NCBI GenBank assembly: GCA_963811595.1
Contig: CAWERW010000005.1
Location: 186,001 to 250,000, forward strand
Direction: 5' to 3'
DNA: 64,000 nt
Source of the DNA: DASQFQ01 sp963811595
Lineage (GTDB): Bacteria > Actinomycetota > Thermoleophilia > Solirubrobacterales > Solirubrobacteraceae
Part shown: in pieces, positions 10,783 through 19,242 of the stretch
How the letters are laid out: every line of letters starts with the position of its first letter
Numbering within the stretch: position 1 is the stretch's first letter
Position numbers and translations under genes: made by a program
Notes under the pieces: generated by a model
Databases searched by the model: none
Seen by the model: the letters and a program-made list of their open reading frames with translations, nothing else
What the model was told of the DNA's origin: nothing

Positions 10783-11451
10783 CTAGAGGCCGCGGGCGAT
10801 CGCCGCGTCCATCGCGGCGCCGGGGTCCTCGACCGTGCGGCCGTGGCCGACCGCGAGGCGGGCGGGGTCGAGCGCGCGCAGGGCGCGGGCGGTCTCGAGC
10901 GCGGTCGGGCGGTGCCAGGTGGCGAGCGCGGGCATCGGGAAGCGGGGGTTGACCTTGGCGGTCGTCGCGACGCCGCCGAGGCTCGAGTACGCGTCGCCGG
11001 CGTAGAGCGTGCGGTCGCGGGTGTCGAGGAACGCGACCTGGCCCGGCGTGTGGCCCGGGGCGGCGACGACCTCGAGCGAGCCGACGCGGTCGCCGGGCGC
11101 GAGCAGCCGCGTGGGCTGCGTCTTCGCGCCCGAGAAGCCGCCGCGCAGCTTCGCGTCCTCCGGCTCGCCGGGCTCCGGCGACTTGTCCTTGGCCAGCAGC
11201 TTCGCGTCGCGGGCCGAGATGAGGACCTCGACGCCCGGCAGCTCGGCGGCGAGCCCGTCGAGCCCGCCGATGTGGTCCTCGTGCGCGTGCGTGAGCGCGA
11301 TGCGGACGATCGGGCGGCCCGTCTTGCCGGCCGCGGCGAGGATCGCCTTCGGCCCGCCGAGGCGCACGGTCGTGTCGATCAGGGTCAGGCCGTCGTCCTC
11401 CTCGACGAGGAAGGCGTTGACGATCCCGAGCAGGCGCGGGATGCGGATCAT
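10783..11451 (-). CDS. MBL-fold hydrolase
   Basis: A 222-residue metallo-beta-lactamase-fold protein with the metal-binding motif THAHEDHIGG near residue 53, APGHTPGQ near 127, AGDAYSS near 146 and a distal VGHGRTV. The motif keeps the HxHxDH pattern, so a binuclear metal site is expected. It probably hydrolyses a thioester or lactone. The ATG at 11451 overlaps the stop of the upstream methyltransferase (ATGA), which makes it preferable to the longer frame. It is co-translated with an RNA methyltransferase, though no functional link is evident. Confidence 0.85.
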   Translation of the reverse strand: MIRIPRLLGIVNAFLVEEDDGLTLIDTTVRLGGPKAILAAAGKTGRPIVRIALTHAHEDHIGGLDGLAAELPGVEVLISARDAKLLAKDKSPEPGEPEDAKLRGGFSGAKTQPTRLLAPGDRVGSLEVVAAPGHTPGQVAFLDTRDRTLYAGDAYSSLGGVATTAKVNPRFPMPALATWHRPTALETARALRALDPARLAVGHGRTVEDPGAAMDAAIARGL

Positions 11452-12809
11452 GAGCGCTCCAGCAGCGCCACGCACTCGATGTGCGGCGTCTGGGGGAACA
11501 TGTCGACCGGGCGCACGCGCTTGAGCGTCCAGCCCGCCTCGACGAGCTGCGCGGCGTTCGGCGCGAGCGTCGTCGGGTTGCAGGAGACGTAGACGATCCG
11601 CTCCGGGCCCGCCTCGATGATCCGCCGCACGACCTTCTGCGACAGGCCGGCGCGCGGCGGGTCGATGACCGCGACGTCGGGCTTGCCCGCGCGCTCGACG
11701 AGCTCGCGCATCGCGAGCCGGATGTCGCCCGCGAAGAACGAGGCGTTGGTGATCTCGTTGCGGCGCGCGTTCTGGATCGCGTCGGCCACCGCGGCCTCGA
11801 CGATCTCGACGCCGACGACCTCGCGCGCCCGCGTGGCGAGCGACAGGCCGATCGTGCCGATGCCGCAGTAGAGGTCGAAGACGCGCTCGTGCCCGCGCAG
11901 CGCGGCGGCCTCGGCGGCGTGGCCGTAGAGCACCTCGGCCATCTCCGTGTTGGTCTGGAAGAACGCGTCGGGCGAGATCAGGAAGCGCAGGTCACCGAGC
12001 TGCTCGGCCAGCTGCGGCCCGCCGGAGAGGAGCGTCGTCTCGCCGCCCTGGGTGCTCTCGCCGAGCCCGGCGGTCTGGGTCCAGAACAGGTGGTCGGCGT
12101 CGATCGCCGCGATCAGCGCGTCGGAGTCGAGCTTGCCGGGCGAGGTGACGAGGCGGACCTGCAGCTCGCCGGTGCGGCGGCCCTCGCGGACGACGAGGTT
12201 GCGCAGGAAGCCCTCCTGCGTGCGCCGGTCCCAGGCGCCGAGACCCTGGCGGCGCAGCTCGGCCAGCGCCTGCTCGCGGACGGCGTTGTTGCGCTCGGAG
12301 GCGAGCAGGCAGTCCGTCATCGGCTCGATCCGGTCCCAGCGGCCGGGCGCGTGGAAGCCGCACACGAGCTCGCCGTCGTCGCCGGTGCCGAACGAGTACT
12401 CGAGCTTGTTGCGGTAGCGCCACTCCTCCAGCGCGGGCACGATCGGCTCGAGCTCGTAGCCCTCGAGCCGCCCGATGCGGGTCAGCGCGTCCTCGACCTG
12501 CTCCTGCTTGACCTCGAGCTGGCGCGCGTAGGGCAGGATCTGCCACGGCGCCCCGGGGTGGTCGGCGGCGGCGGGGATGCGGTCCGGCGACGGCTCGAGC
12601 AGCTCGACCGTGCGCGCCTCGGCGTAGGCCTTCTTGGACTTGCCGACCTCGGCGCGGACGCGGTCGCCGGGCACCGCGCCGGCGACGAAGACGACGTAGC
12701 CGTCCTCACGGCGCGCGACGCCGTTGCCGCCGTAGGCGAGGCGGTCGACGGTGAGCTCGAGCTCGTCCCCGCGGCGGGGGCGTGGAGTGGCGGTCGTGGG
12801 AGCTGACAT
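11448..12809 (-). CDS. RNA (uracil-C5-)-methyltransferase, TrmA/RumA family, no Fe-S cysteines
   Basis: The protein opens with a TRAM domain (about residues 10-70, ELTVDRLAYGGNGVAR). The SAM-binding motif FDLYCGIGTIGLSLA is near residue 312, and the catalytic cysteine motif SCNPTTLAPNA is near 415. It methylates C5 of a uracil in tRNA or 23S rRNA. Where RumA has a 4Fe-4S CGGC segment this protein reads HPGAPWQILPYARQ, so no cluster is expected. GGGAG lies just before the ATG at 12809, so I prefer it to the ATG at 12821. It is co-translated with the MBL protein. Confidence 0.9.
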   Translation of the reverse strand: MSAPTTATPRPRRGDELELTVDRLAYGGNGVARREDGYVVFVAGAVPGDRVRAEVGKSKKAYAEARTVELLEPSPDRIPAAADHPGAPWQILPYARQLEVKQEQVEDALTRIGRLEGYELEPIVPALEEWRYRNKLEYSFGTGDDGELVCGFHAPGRWDRIEPMTDCLLASERNNAVREQALAELRRQGLGAWDRRTQEGFLRNLVVREGRRTGELQVRLVTSPGKLDSDALIAAIDADHLFWTQTAGLGESTQGGETTLLSGGPQLAEQLGDLRFLISPDAFFQTNTEMAEVLYGHAAEAAALRGHERVFDLYCGIGTIGLSLATRAREVVGVEIVEAAVADAIQNARRNEITNASFFAGDIRLAMRELVERAGKPDVAVIDPPRAGLSQKVVRRIIEAGPERIVYVSCNPTTLAPNAAQLVEAGWTLKRVRPVDMFPQTPHIECVALLERS

Positions 12810-12833
12810 CGCTCCCAGCATGGCAGGCGCTTT

Positions 12834-13337
12834 TCAGCCGAGCTTGCGCTCGATGCTCTGCAGCACGGACTTGCGGTTCGCGTTGCGCCGCTCGTAGTCG
12901 CGCACCTTGCGCAGCTCCGGGGCGGAGAGGTCGCTGAGGCGCTCTCCCACCTCCGCCGCGGTGAGGTCGTCGTAGCCGGAGATCGGGAAGTTGGAGCCGA
13001 TGCCGGTCACGCGCCGCGCCCGGTCGACCTCGCGCACGATGCGCGTCGGCGTGCCGGTCACGATCGCCTCGAGCTGCGTGATCATCTCGTCGGTCTGCGT
13101 GCGGCTGCGCTCGAACAGCGAGGCGACGAGCTCGCTCGCGTCGCTGCGGGTCATGCGCCCGCGCTCGACCGCGTCGTCGAGCGCCTCCTGCACGCGGTCA
13201 CGCGTCAGGACCACGACCTCGCGCGGATCGAGGTAGCGCGTGAGCTGCTCGCGCAGCCCGGGATCCTTCGTGGTGCTCGTCCCGCGGGAGCGCGGTGCCG
13301 GCGCCTTCTTGCGGCCCGACTGGCGTGCTTGTGGCAT
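12834..13337 (-). CDS. Conserved helical protein, phasin-like
   Basis: A 167-residue, highly charged and almost wholly alpha-helical protein. Residues 1-25 are basic and disordered. A long helical middle (LVASLFERSRTQTDEMITQL) resembles phasin or PHA-granule-associated helices. The last 45 residues hold the short module SGYDDLTAAEVGERLSDLS plus KVRDYERRNANRKSVL, seen at the ends of many actinobacterial proteins. TAGGGT lies nine bases before the ATG, again suggesting a leaderless start. No enzyme motif is visible; its function is unknown. Confidence 0.7.
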   Translation of the reverse strand: MPQARQSGRKKAPAPRSRGTSTTKDPGLREQLTRYLDPREVVVLTRDRVQEALDDAVERGRMTRSDASELVASLFERSRTQTDEMITQLEAIVTGTPTRIVREVDRARRVTGIGSNFPISGYDDLTAAEVGERLSDLSAPELRKVRDYERRNANRKSVLQSIERKLG

Positions 13338-13349
13338 GGTCGGCGGACC

Positions 13350-14225
13350 CTATCCAACGAGCAGCTCGAGCAACGCCTTCTGCGCGTGGCGGCGGTTCTC
13401 GGCCTGGTCCCAGATGCGCTGGCGCTCTCCGTAGAGGACCTCCTCGGTGATCTCCTCGCCCGGGTGCGCCGGCAGGCAGTGCAGGGCGATCGCGCCGGGG
13501 GCGGCGCGGTCGAGCAGCGCGTCGTCGAGCCGGTAGGGCGCGAGCGCCTCGCGGCGCGCCGCCGCCTGGCCCTCGTCGTCGCCCATCGAGACCCAGACGT
13601 CGGTGTAGAGCGCGTCGGCGCCGGCCGCCGCCTCGGCCGGGTCCTGCATCAGAGTCGCCGCGTGCGCCTCGGGCAGCTGCAGCCCGTCGGGCGCGGCCAC
13701 GCGCACCTCGACGCCGGCCGCGGTCCCGAGGATCGCCAGCGAGCGCGCGACGTTGTTGCCGTCGCCGACGTAGGCGAGCACGCGGCCCTCGAGGTCGCCG
13801 AACGCCTCGCGCAGCGTCATCAGGTCGGCGAGCGCCTGGCAGGGGTGATGACCGGGAGAGAGCATGTTCACGACCGGCACCTGCGCGTGGGCGGCGAGCT
13901 CGCGCAGCCGCTCCTCGCTGTTCGTGCGCAGCCCGATCGCCGCGGCGTGGCGGGAGAACACGAGCGCGGTGTCGCGCACCGACTCCCCGCGCGTGAGCTG
14001 GAGCTCGTTGGCGCGCAGCACCATCGGGTGGCCGCCGAGCTCGGTGATGCCGGCCTCCATCGACGTGCGGGTGCGCGTGGAGGGATGCTCGAACAGCAGC
14101 GCGACGGTGCGGTCCTGCAGGACGCGCGACGCGGTCGGCTCCGCCTTCAGGGCGAGCGCGCGGTCGAGCAGGGCGTGGAGCTCGGCGGGGCTGAGCTCCT
14201 CGCCGGTGAGGAAGTGGTCTGGCAA
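13350..14225 (-). CDS. argF: Ornithine carbamoyltransferase
   Basis: A 291-residue OTCase. The carbamoyl-phosphate loop reads FEHPSTRTRTS, the HPCQALAD motif follows near residue 128 and the ornithine-binding HCLPAHPG near 250. It makes citrulline from ornithine and carbamoyl phosphate in arginine synthesis (or runs in reverse in arginine breakdown). The start is TTG at 14225, four bases after the upstream gene; the length is near the lower end for the family. No other arg gene is adjacent, so arginine genes are dispersed here. Confidence 0.93.
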   Translation of the reverse strand: MPDHFLTGEELSPAELHALLDRALALKAEPTASRVLQDRTVALLFEHPSTRTRTSMEAGITELGGHPMVLRANELQLTRGESVRDTALVFSRHAAAIGLRTNSEERLRELAAHAQVPVVNMLSPGHHPCQALADLMTLREAFGDLEGRVLAYVGDGNNVARSLAILGTAAGVEVRVAAPDGLQLPEAHAATLMQDPAEAAAGADALYTDVWVSMGDDEGQAAARREALAPYRLDDALLDRAAPGAIALHCLPAHPGEEITEEVLYGERQRIWDQAENRRHAQKALLELLVG

Positions 14226-14229
14226 GTCG

Positions 14230-14697
14230 TCAGCTTCGCAGGCCGAAGCCGCGCAGCAGCAGCAGGGCCTTCTCGCCCATCGTCCCCGGCTTCGGCAGCA
14301 CGCCGAGCTGGACCGCGGCGCCGTAGAGGTCGAAGAACGCGCGGATCCGCAGCAGCCGCTCGTCGCGGAGCTCGCAGTAGAGGACGGCGTGGACGATCAG
14401 GAACCGGTTCGTGGCGGCGAGGCCCGCGACCTCGCGGCGGTGGGTCGCCAGCAGCTTCACCGGCGCGGCGACGTAGGGCCCGTTGGCGAGCCGGTCGCCC
14501 GTGGGCTGCAGGCGCGCGTCGGGGAACGCGGCCCACAGGCGCTCGGCGTGGGCGGCGATCGCGGCGGCGCCCTCGAGCGGCTCGGGCGTCAGCGGGTCCT
14601 CGTAGTGGATGTCGGGATGGCACAGCGGATCGAACGCGCCCGGGTCCCGCCCCGACCACGCCCGCTCCCAGCCGTCGAAGAGCTCGTCCACCGTCAT
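14230..14697 (-). CDS. SnoaL-like / NTF2-fold protein
   Basis: The 155-residue product has the SnoaL/ester-cyclase pattern: TVDELFDGWERAWSGRD at the N-terminus, HPDIHYEDPLTPEPLEG near residue 30, and alternating strands around FLIVHAVLYCELRDERL. Family members act as polyketide cyclases, isomerases or non-enzymatic ligand binders, and the substrate is not predictable. It sits four bases upstream of argF and is divergent from the MFS gene, with only 12 bases between the two start codons, so both promoters must lie inside the opposite coding sequence. Confidence 0.8.
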   Translation of the reverse strand: MTVDELFDGWERAWSGRDPGAFDPLCHPDIHYEDPLTPEPLEGAAAIAAHAERLWAAFPDARLQPTGDRLANGPYVAAPVKLLATHRREVAGLAATNRFLIVHAVLYCELRDERLLRIRAFFDLYGAAVQLGVLPKPGTMGEKALLLLRGFGLRS

Positions 14698-14709
14698 CGG
14701 CCCGACATC

Positions 14710-15960
14710 ATGGACGAGATGCGCAGGATCCTCCGCCACCGCGAGTTCCGGCTGCTGTGGATGGCCACGAGCGCGAGCACGCTCGGCGACCACATCGTGT
14801 TCGTGGCGCTCGCGCTGTACGTGAGCGAGATCGGCTCGCCGACCGACGTCGGGATCGTGCTCGCCGCGCACGCCCTGCCGCTCGTCCTGTTCGTGCTGCT
14901 CGGCGGCGTCTGGGCCGACCGGCTCGAGCGCCACCGGCTGATGATCGGCACCGACGTCATCCGCGCGGCGCTGCACGGGACGCTGGCGGTGCTGATCTTC
15001 ATGGGCGACGTGCCGATCTGGGCGATCGTCGTGATCGAGGCGGGGTTCGGCACGGCGGAGGCGTTCTTCAACCCCGCGGCCACGGGGCTGATCCCCCAGA
15101 CCGTGCCGGACGACGAGGTCCAGCCCGCCAACGCCGCGATCTCCGTCGTCGGCAACGCGAGCGAGCTGGTGGGGCCGGCGATCGCGACCGCGCTCGTGCT
15201 CGGGCTCGGCGCGGGCTGGGCGTTCGCGTTCGACGCGCTGACGTTCGTCGTCTCGGCGCTGCTGCTGGCGCGCATGCGCCCGCGGGCGCGCGGAGAGCGG
15301 CCCCCGCGGCAGCGCCTGCGGGTGGAGCTCGGCATCGGCTGGCAGGAGCTGCGGTCGCGGCAGTGGGCATGGGTCGTGATCGCCGCGACGTCGCTCGCGC
15401 TGCTGCTGGCGCTCGCGCCGTTCTTCACGCTCGGCCCGACCGTCGCGGAGGACGAGTACGGCGGCGCCGGCGTCTACGGCGCGCTGATGGTCGCGCTCGG
15501 CGCCGGGACCGTCGTCGGCTCGCTGAGCGGCCTGCGCTGGCGGCCGCGCTACCCGATCCGCTTCGCGATGGCGTGGGGGACGATCTGGCCGCCCGCGATC
15601 GCGGTGTTCGCGCTCGCGCCGCCGCTGTGGGTGGCGGTGCCGCTGTTCGTGCTCGTCGGCTTCGGCTTCTCGATGTTCGACATCTCGTGGGACACCGCGC
15701 TGCAGGAGCGCATCCCGCCCCACCTGCTGTCGCGGGTCAGCTCGTTCGACTGGATGGGCTCGCTCGCGCTGCTGCCGCTCGGCTACCTGCTCGCCGGCCC
15801 GCTGGCGGAGGCGTTCGGCGCGATCGAGGTGCTGATCGTGGGCGGCGCGCTCGCGTTCGTGGTGCAGCTCGTCGCGCTGGCGACGCCGGGCGTGTGGAAG
15901 CTCGAGCGGCTTCAGCCGAACTCGCCGACGCCCTCTTCGGGCGTCGAGGCCTCGGCGTAG
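14710..15960 (+). CDS. MFS transporter, MFS_3/EntS-like exporter
   Basis: A 416-residue major facilitator with about 12 membrane segments. The N-terminus (HREFRLLWMATSASTLGDHI) and the loop GVWADRLERHRLM after helix 2 are typical of the MFS_3 family, which includes the EntS enterobactin exporter and macrolide pumps. The start is the ATG at 14710, with an alternative at 14719. It probably exports a small molecule. The last 49 bases overlap thiG, read convergently. Confidence 0.85.
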   Translation: MDEMRRILRHREFRLLWMATSASTLGDHIVFVALALYVSEIGSPTDVGIVLAAHALPLVLFVLLGGVWADRLERHRLMIGTDVIRAALHGTLAVLIFMGDVPIWAIVVIEAGFGTAEAFFNPAATGLIPQTVPDDEVQPANAAISVVGNASELVGPAIATALVLGLGAGWAFAFDALTFVVSALLLARMRPRARGERPPRQRLRVELGIGWQELRSRQWAWVVIAATSLALLLALAPFFTLGPTVAEDEYGGAGVYGALMVALGAGTVVGSLSGLRWRPRYPIRFAMAWGTIWPPAIAVFALAPPLWVAVPLFVLVGFGFSMFDISWDTALQERIPPHLLSRVSSFDWMGSLALLPLGYLLAGPLAEAFGAIEVLIVGGALAFVVQLVALATPGVWKLERLQPNSPTPSSGVEASA

Positions 15961-16697
15961 AGGCGGCGCGGGATGCGGCCGGCGCGGTGGGCGAGCCGGC
16001 CGGCCTCGGTGGCGAGGCGGATCGCGCGCGCCATGCCGACCGGGTCCTCGGCGCGCGAGATCGCGCTCGCGCACAGGACGGCGTCGCAGCCGAGCTCCAT
16101 CGCCAGCGCGGCGTCGGAGGCGGTGCCGACGCCGGCGTCGAGGATCACCGGCACCTGCGCGCGCTCGCGGATGAGGCGCAGGTTGTAGGGGTTGAGGAGG
16201 CCCTGGCCGGAGCCGATCGGCGAGCCGAGCGGCATCACCGCGGCGCAGCCGACGTCCTCGAGCCGGCGGGCGAGGATCGGGTCGTCGTTCGTGTAGGGGA
16301 GGACGGTGAAGCCCTCGTCGACGAGCTCCTCGGCGGCCTCGAGCAGCGCGGGCGCGTCGGGCAGCAGCGTGTGCTCGTCGCCGATCACCTCGAGCTTGAC
16401 CCAATCGGTCTCGAACGCCTCGCGGGCGAGCCTGGCGGTCAGGACGGCGTCGCGGGCGGTGAAGCAGCCGGCGGTGTTGGGGAGCAGCTGCACGCCGGCG
16501 TGGTCGAGGACGTCGACGAGCGAGCCGCGCGCGGACGGGTCGACGCGCCGCAGCGCGACGGTGACGAGCTCGGCGCCGCTCGCCTCGATCGCGGCGGTCA
16601 TCGTCTCGAGCGAGCGGAAGCCGCCGGTCCCGAGCAGCAGGCGGCTCGTGAGCTCGCGGCCGGCGATCGTGAACGTGTCCTGATCTGTCAGGGCCAT
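15912..16697 (-). CDS. thiG: Thiazole synthase
   Basis: A 261-residue ThiG TIM barrel that condenses dehydroglycine, DXP and ThiS-thiocarboxylate into the thiazole of thiamine. The Schiff-base lysine lies in DWVKLEVIGD near residue 106, and the phosphate-binding segment is MPLGSPIGSGQGLLNP. The ATG at 16697 follows a GGGAGG located in the end of thiS, five bases downstream of its stop. It is the last gene of thiO-thiS-thiG, under TPP-riboswitch control. A longer frame begins upstream within thiS and is not used. Confidence 0.95.
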   Translation of the reverse strand: MALTDQDTFTIAGRELTSRLLLGTGGFRSLETMTAAIEASGAELVTVALRRVDPSARGSLVDVLDHAGVQLLPNTAGCFTARDAVLTARLAREAFETDWVKLEVIGDEHTLLPDAPALLEAAEELVDEGFTVLPYTNDDPILARRLEDVGCAAVMPLGSPIGSGQGLLNPYNLRLIRERAQVPVILDAGVGTASDAALAMELGCDAVLCASAISRAEDPVGMARAIRLATEAGRLAHRAGRIPRRLYAEASTPEEGVGEFG

Positions 16698-16702
16698 CGC
16701 GC

Positions 16703-16903
16703 TCAGCCTCCCTGGATCGCGCGCAGGACCTCGACCCGCGCGCCCTCTGACAACTCGCGGGCGGGCCACTCGCCGCGGGGGATCACCTCGGCGTCGACGG
16801 CGACCGCGACACCGCGGTCGGGGACGTCGAGCGTGGTCAGGACGGACTGCACCGTGGCGCCCGTCTCGAGCTCGGTCGGCTCGCCGTTGACGAGGACCTT
16901 CAT
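16703..16903 (-). CDS. thiS: Sulfur carrier protein ThiS
   Basis: A 66-residue beta-grasp protein. It begins MKVLVNGEPTELETGATV and ends in the GG dipeptide that is adenylated and thiocarboxylated to deliver sulfur to ThiG. The ATG overlaps the thiO stop by four bases (ATGA). Gene order thiO-thiS-thiG is common in actinobacteria that make dehydroglycine from glycine with ThiO instead of from tyrosine with ThiH. The ThiF-type activator is not in the window. Confidence 0.95.
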   Translation of the reverse strand: MKVLVNGEPTELETGATVQSVLTTLDVPDRGVAVAVDAEVIPRGEWPARELSEGARVEVLRAIQGG

Positions 16904-17982
16904 GCGGTCCTGGCCTCGGCTAGCGCCTCGTCACCGGCTTCGCCTCGCGAGAACCGGGCGGGATCGCAGGCCGCCGCCCAGTCGGGGAGCTCGTTTGCCG
17001 TGAGGAGCTCGGCGACCGCGTGCGCGGTCACGTCCGCGAGCAGGATGCCGTTGCGGTAGTGGCCGGTGGCCCAGATCACGCCGCCGTGCTCGCCGATGAC
17101 GGGCAGGTTGTCGGGCGTTCCGGGGCGCAGGCCGGCGCCGAGCTCCTCGATCTCGAGCTCGAGCACGCCGGGCACGACCTCGGCGAGGTCGCGGATCAGC
17201 TCGTGCGTGGCCCCGGCGGTCGGCGCCGTGTCCCAGCCGCGCTCCTCGACGGTGGCGCCGAGCACGTAGCGGCCCTCGCCGCGCGGGACGAGGTAGCCCT
17301 CGCGCGTGCGGATCGTGCGCGTGACGAGGTCGTGGCCGTGCGGGTCGCGCAGGCGCATGATCTGGCCTTTGACGGGGCGGACGGGGAGGTCGCCGAGCCG
17401 GCCGGACCAGGCGCCGGCGGCGACGACGACCTGCCGGGCGGGAAGCGTCGAGAGGTCGGTCACGCGCTCGCGCCGGATCTCGCCGCCCGCGGCCTCGACG
17501 GCGTCGGACAGCGCAGACACGAGCTTGCGCGGGTCCACGGCGCCGTCGCCGGGCACGTCGAGCGCCAGGCGCACGGTGGGCGCCAGCGCGGGCTCGGCGC
17601 GGCGGGCCGCGGACGGGCGCAGCCGCTCGACCGCGAGGCCCAGCCGCCGGCGGTACTCGTGGAGCTGCTCGAGCTCCTCGGCCTCGTCGCGGTCGCGGGC
17701 GACGACGAGCGCGCCGGTGAGGTGGAGGTCCACCCCGAGCTCGGCGCAGAACGCCGGGAAGCCGTCGAGCGCGCGCAGCCCGAGGTCGAGCAGCGCCTGC
17801 TCGCCGAACTCCAGCTCGGTGACCGGCGCGAGCATGCCCGCGGCGTAGCGCCACGCGCCGTCCTCCCCAGCGTCGAGCACGAGCGTGCGCAGGCCGCGCT
17901 GCGCCGCGCGCCATGCCACGGCGAGCCCGATGACGCCGCCGCCGACGACGGCTACGTCGTGCTGCTCAGACTGCGAAGCCAC
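16900..17982 (-). CDS. thiO: Glycine oxidase
   Basis: A 360-residue FAD-dependent DAO-family enzyme. The FAD Rossmann motif VVGGGVIGLAVAWRAA is near residue 12 and the C-terminal FAD region reads LRPGTPDNLPVIG and ATGHYRNGILLA. It oxidises glycine to the imine used by ThiG. The start is GTG at 17982, immediately downstream of the TPP riboswitch; the Shine-Dalgarno GGGAGGG (about 17992-17998) abuts the aptamer, so translation is probably what the ligand controls. Confidence 0.92.
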   Translation of the reverse strand: MASQSEQHDVAVVGGGVIGLAVAWRAAQRGLRTLVLDAGEDGAWRYAAGMLAPVTELEFGEQALLDLGLRALDGFPAFCAELGVDLHLTGALVVARDRDEAEELEQLHEYRRRLGLAVERLRPSAARRAEPALAPTVRLALDVPGDGAVDPRKLVSALSDAVEAAGGEIRRERVTDLSTLPARQVVVAAGAWSGRLGDLPVRPVKGQIMRLRDPHGHDLVTRTIRTREGYLVPRGEGRYVLGATVEERGWDTAPTAGATHELIRDLAEVVPGVLELEIEELGAGLRPGTPDNLPVIGEHGGVIWATGHYRNGILLADVTAHAVAELLTANELPDWAAACDPARFSRGEAGDEALAEARTA

Positions 17983-17993
17983 TGCGTACCACC

Positions 17994-18082
17994 CTCCCTA
18001 CGCCGGCATCACCCGGATCAGGTTCGACGGTCGGCGGCCTGTGTGCCGCCCTCTCAGCCCGATCGGCGGGCTCCCGTGATGC
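17994..18082 (-). ncRNA. TPP riboswitch (THI element)
   Basis: Read on the minus strand, the conserved blocks appear in order: CACGGGAGCCCG, GGGCTGAGAGGG, a variable P3 hairpin GGCGGC/GCCGCC, ACCTGATCCGGGTGATGCC, and GGCGTAGGG. These are the pyrophosphate- and pyrimidine-binding segments of the thiamine pyrophosphate aptamer. It precedes thiO-thiS-thiG. The aptamer 3' end runs straight into the GGGAGGG ribosome-binding site, and no terminator hairpin fits before the GTG at 17982, so repression by occluding the ribosome-binding site is likely. A possible -10 TACGAT lies at 18087-18092. Confidence 0.95.
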
Positions 18083-18111
18083 CTGCATCGTAGCGCTGCC
18101 AGACTGCGGGC

Positions 18112-18753
18112 ATGACCCCGCGCGAGCGACTCACGGACGCCCGCCTCTACCTCGTCTGCGACGCCCGCCCGCGGGCGTTCCTCGACGCTGCATTGCGCGG
18201 CGGCGCGGACCTGATCCAGCTCCGCGACAAGACGCTCGGCGACGAGCAGCTCGTCGAGGCGGCGGCGACGTTCCGCGCGGCCGCCGACGCCCACGGCGCG
18301 CTGTTCATCCTCAACGACCGGCCCGACCTCGTCGAGGCCTGCGCGGCCGACGGCGTCCACGTCGGCCAGGAGGACGAGACGCCCGCGGCGGCGCGCGCCG
18401 CGGTCGGCCCGGACCGCATCGTCGGCCGCTCCACGCACGCGCCGCTCCAGGCCGACGCCGCGGACGCGGATGACGACGTCGACTACATGGCGGTCGGCCC
18501 GGTGCACGCGACGCCGACCAAGCCGGGGCGGCCGGCCGCGGGGCTCGAGTACGTGGCGTACGCCGCTCGGACGGTCGGGAAGCCGTGGTTCGCCATCGGC
18601 GGGCTCGACGCGACGACGCTTCCCGCAGTGGTGCAGGCCGGCGCTCGGCGCGCGGTCGTGGTGCGGGCGATCACGGAGGCCGCCGACCCCGAGGCAGCGG
18701 CCAGAGAACTGCGGGCATTGATGGAGGAGCCCGTTGGGGCAGCGAAGCCGTAA
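18112..18753 (+). CDS. thiE: Thiamine-phosphate synthase
   Basis: A 213-residue ThiE. Motifs include LIQLRDKTLGD near residue 35, FILNDRPDL near 64, DGVHVGQED near 82, VGRSTH near 105 and VGPVHATPTKPG near 127. It joins HMP-PP to thiazole phosphate to give TMP. It is divergent from the riboswitch-controlled thiOSG genes, and the 129-base spacer carries the aptamer only on the opposite strand, so thiE itself is not under this riboswitch. Confidence 0.93.
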   Translation: MTPRERLTDARLYLVCDARPRAFLDAALRGGADLIQLRDKTLGDEQLVEAAATFRAAADAHGALFILNDRPDLVEACAADGVHVGQEDETPAAARAAVGPDRIVGRSTHAPLQADAADADDDVDYMAVGPVHATPTKPGRPAAGLEYVAYAARTVGKPWFAIGGLDATTLPAVVQAGARRAVVVRAITEAADPEAAARELRALMEEPVGAAKP

Positions 18754-19231
18754 GCGCCGGAAGGTGACGGCGGGCGAGCCGCGCAACGGCGCGGCCACCA
18801 TGGAGCGCGGCTACGCCCGCTCACGCGCGAAGGCGGACGAGGTCCGGGCCAACCTCGTGCCGCTCGAACCGGGCGAGCGCCCCACCGCCGTGACCGTCGC
18901 GGCGGTCGTGGCCGCCCTCATCGCCGTCGGCAACGTCGTCCTCATCTTCGTCGGCAGCGACGTCGACGAGGAGCAGCGGAACGGCGCGCTCCTGTTCGCG
19001 ACGGTGATGCTCGTCGCCGCCTACTTCATGTGGCGCTGCAAGTACTGGGCGGTGCTCGGCTTCCAGGCCCTGCTCGCGATCACGGTCGTCATCGCGAGCC
19101 TCGCGCTGCTGTTCGCCTCCAACCTCGAGGCCGTCATCCGGTCGGTCGTGGTGATCGTCCCGGCGGGCGTGCTGTTCTGGTTCCTGATCCGCGCCATGGC
19201 GCGGCTGCAGATGCCGACACGCACGCGCTAG
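18734..19231 (+). CDS. Integral membrane protein, four predicted helices
   Basis: The TTG at 18734 lies 20 bases inside thiE. The 165-residue protein has a basic N-terminus (RKRRK) and about four hydrophobic segments: TVAAVVAALIAVGNVVLIF, LLFATVMLVAAYFMW, AVLGFQALLAITVVIASL and VVVIVPAGVLFWFLI. No enzymatic motif is visible. A start at the ATG near 18800 (MERGYARSRAKAD) is also possible and would remove the overlap. The function is unknown; placement downstream of thiE may be only positional. Confidence 0.7.
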   Translation: MGQRSRKRRKVTAGEPRNGAATMERGYARSRAKADEVRANLVPLEPGERPTAVTVAAVVAALIAVGNVVLIFVGSDVDEEQRNGALLFATVMLVAAYFMWRCKYWAVLGFQALLAITVVIASLALLFASNLEAVIRSVVVIVPAGVLFWFLIRAMARLQMPTRTR

Positions 19232-19234
19232 GTT
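19229..19234 (+). promoter_or_regulatory. -10 box TAGGTT, leaderless promoter of lpd
   Basis: TAGGTT ends eight bases before the lpd ATG. It includes the stop codon of the upstream membrane-protein gene. Confidence 0.5.
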
Positions 19235-19242
19235 CTTCGGCC

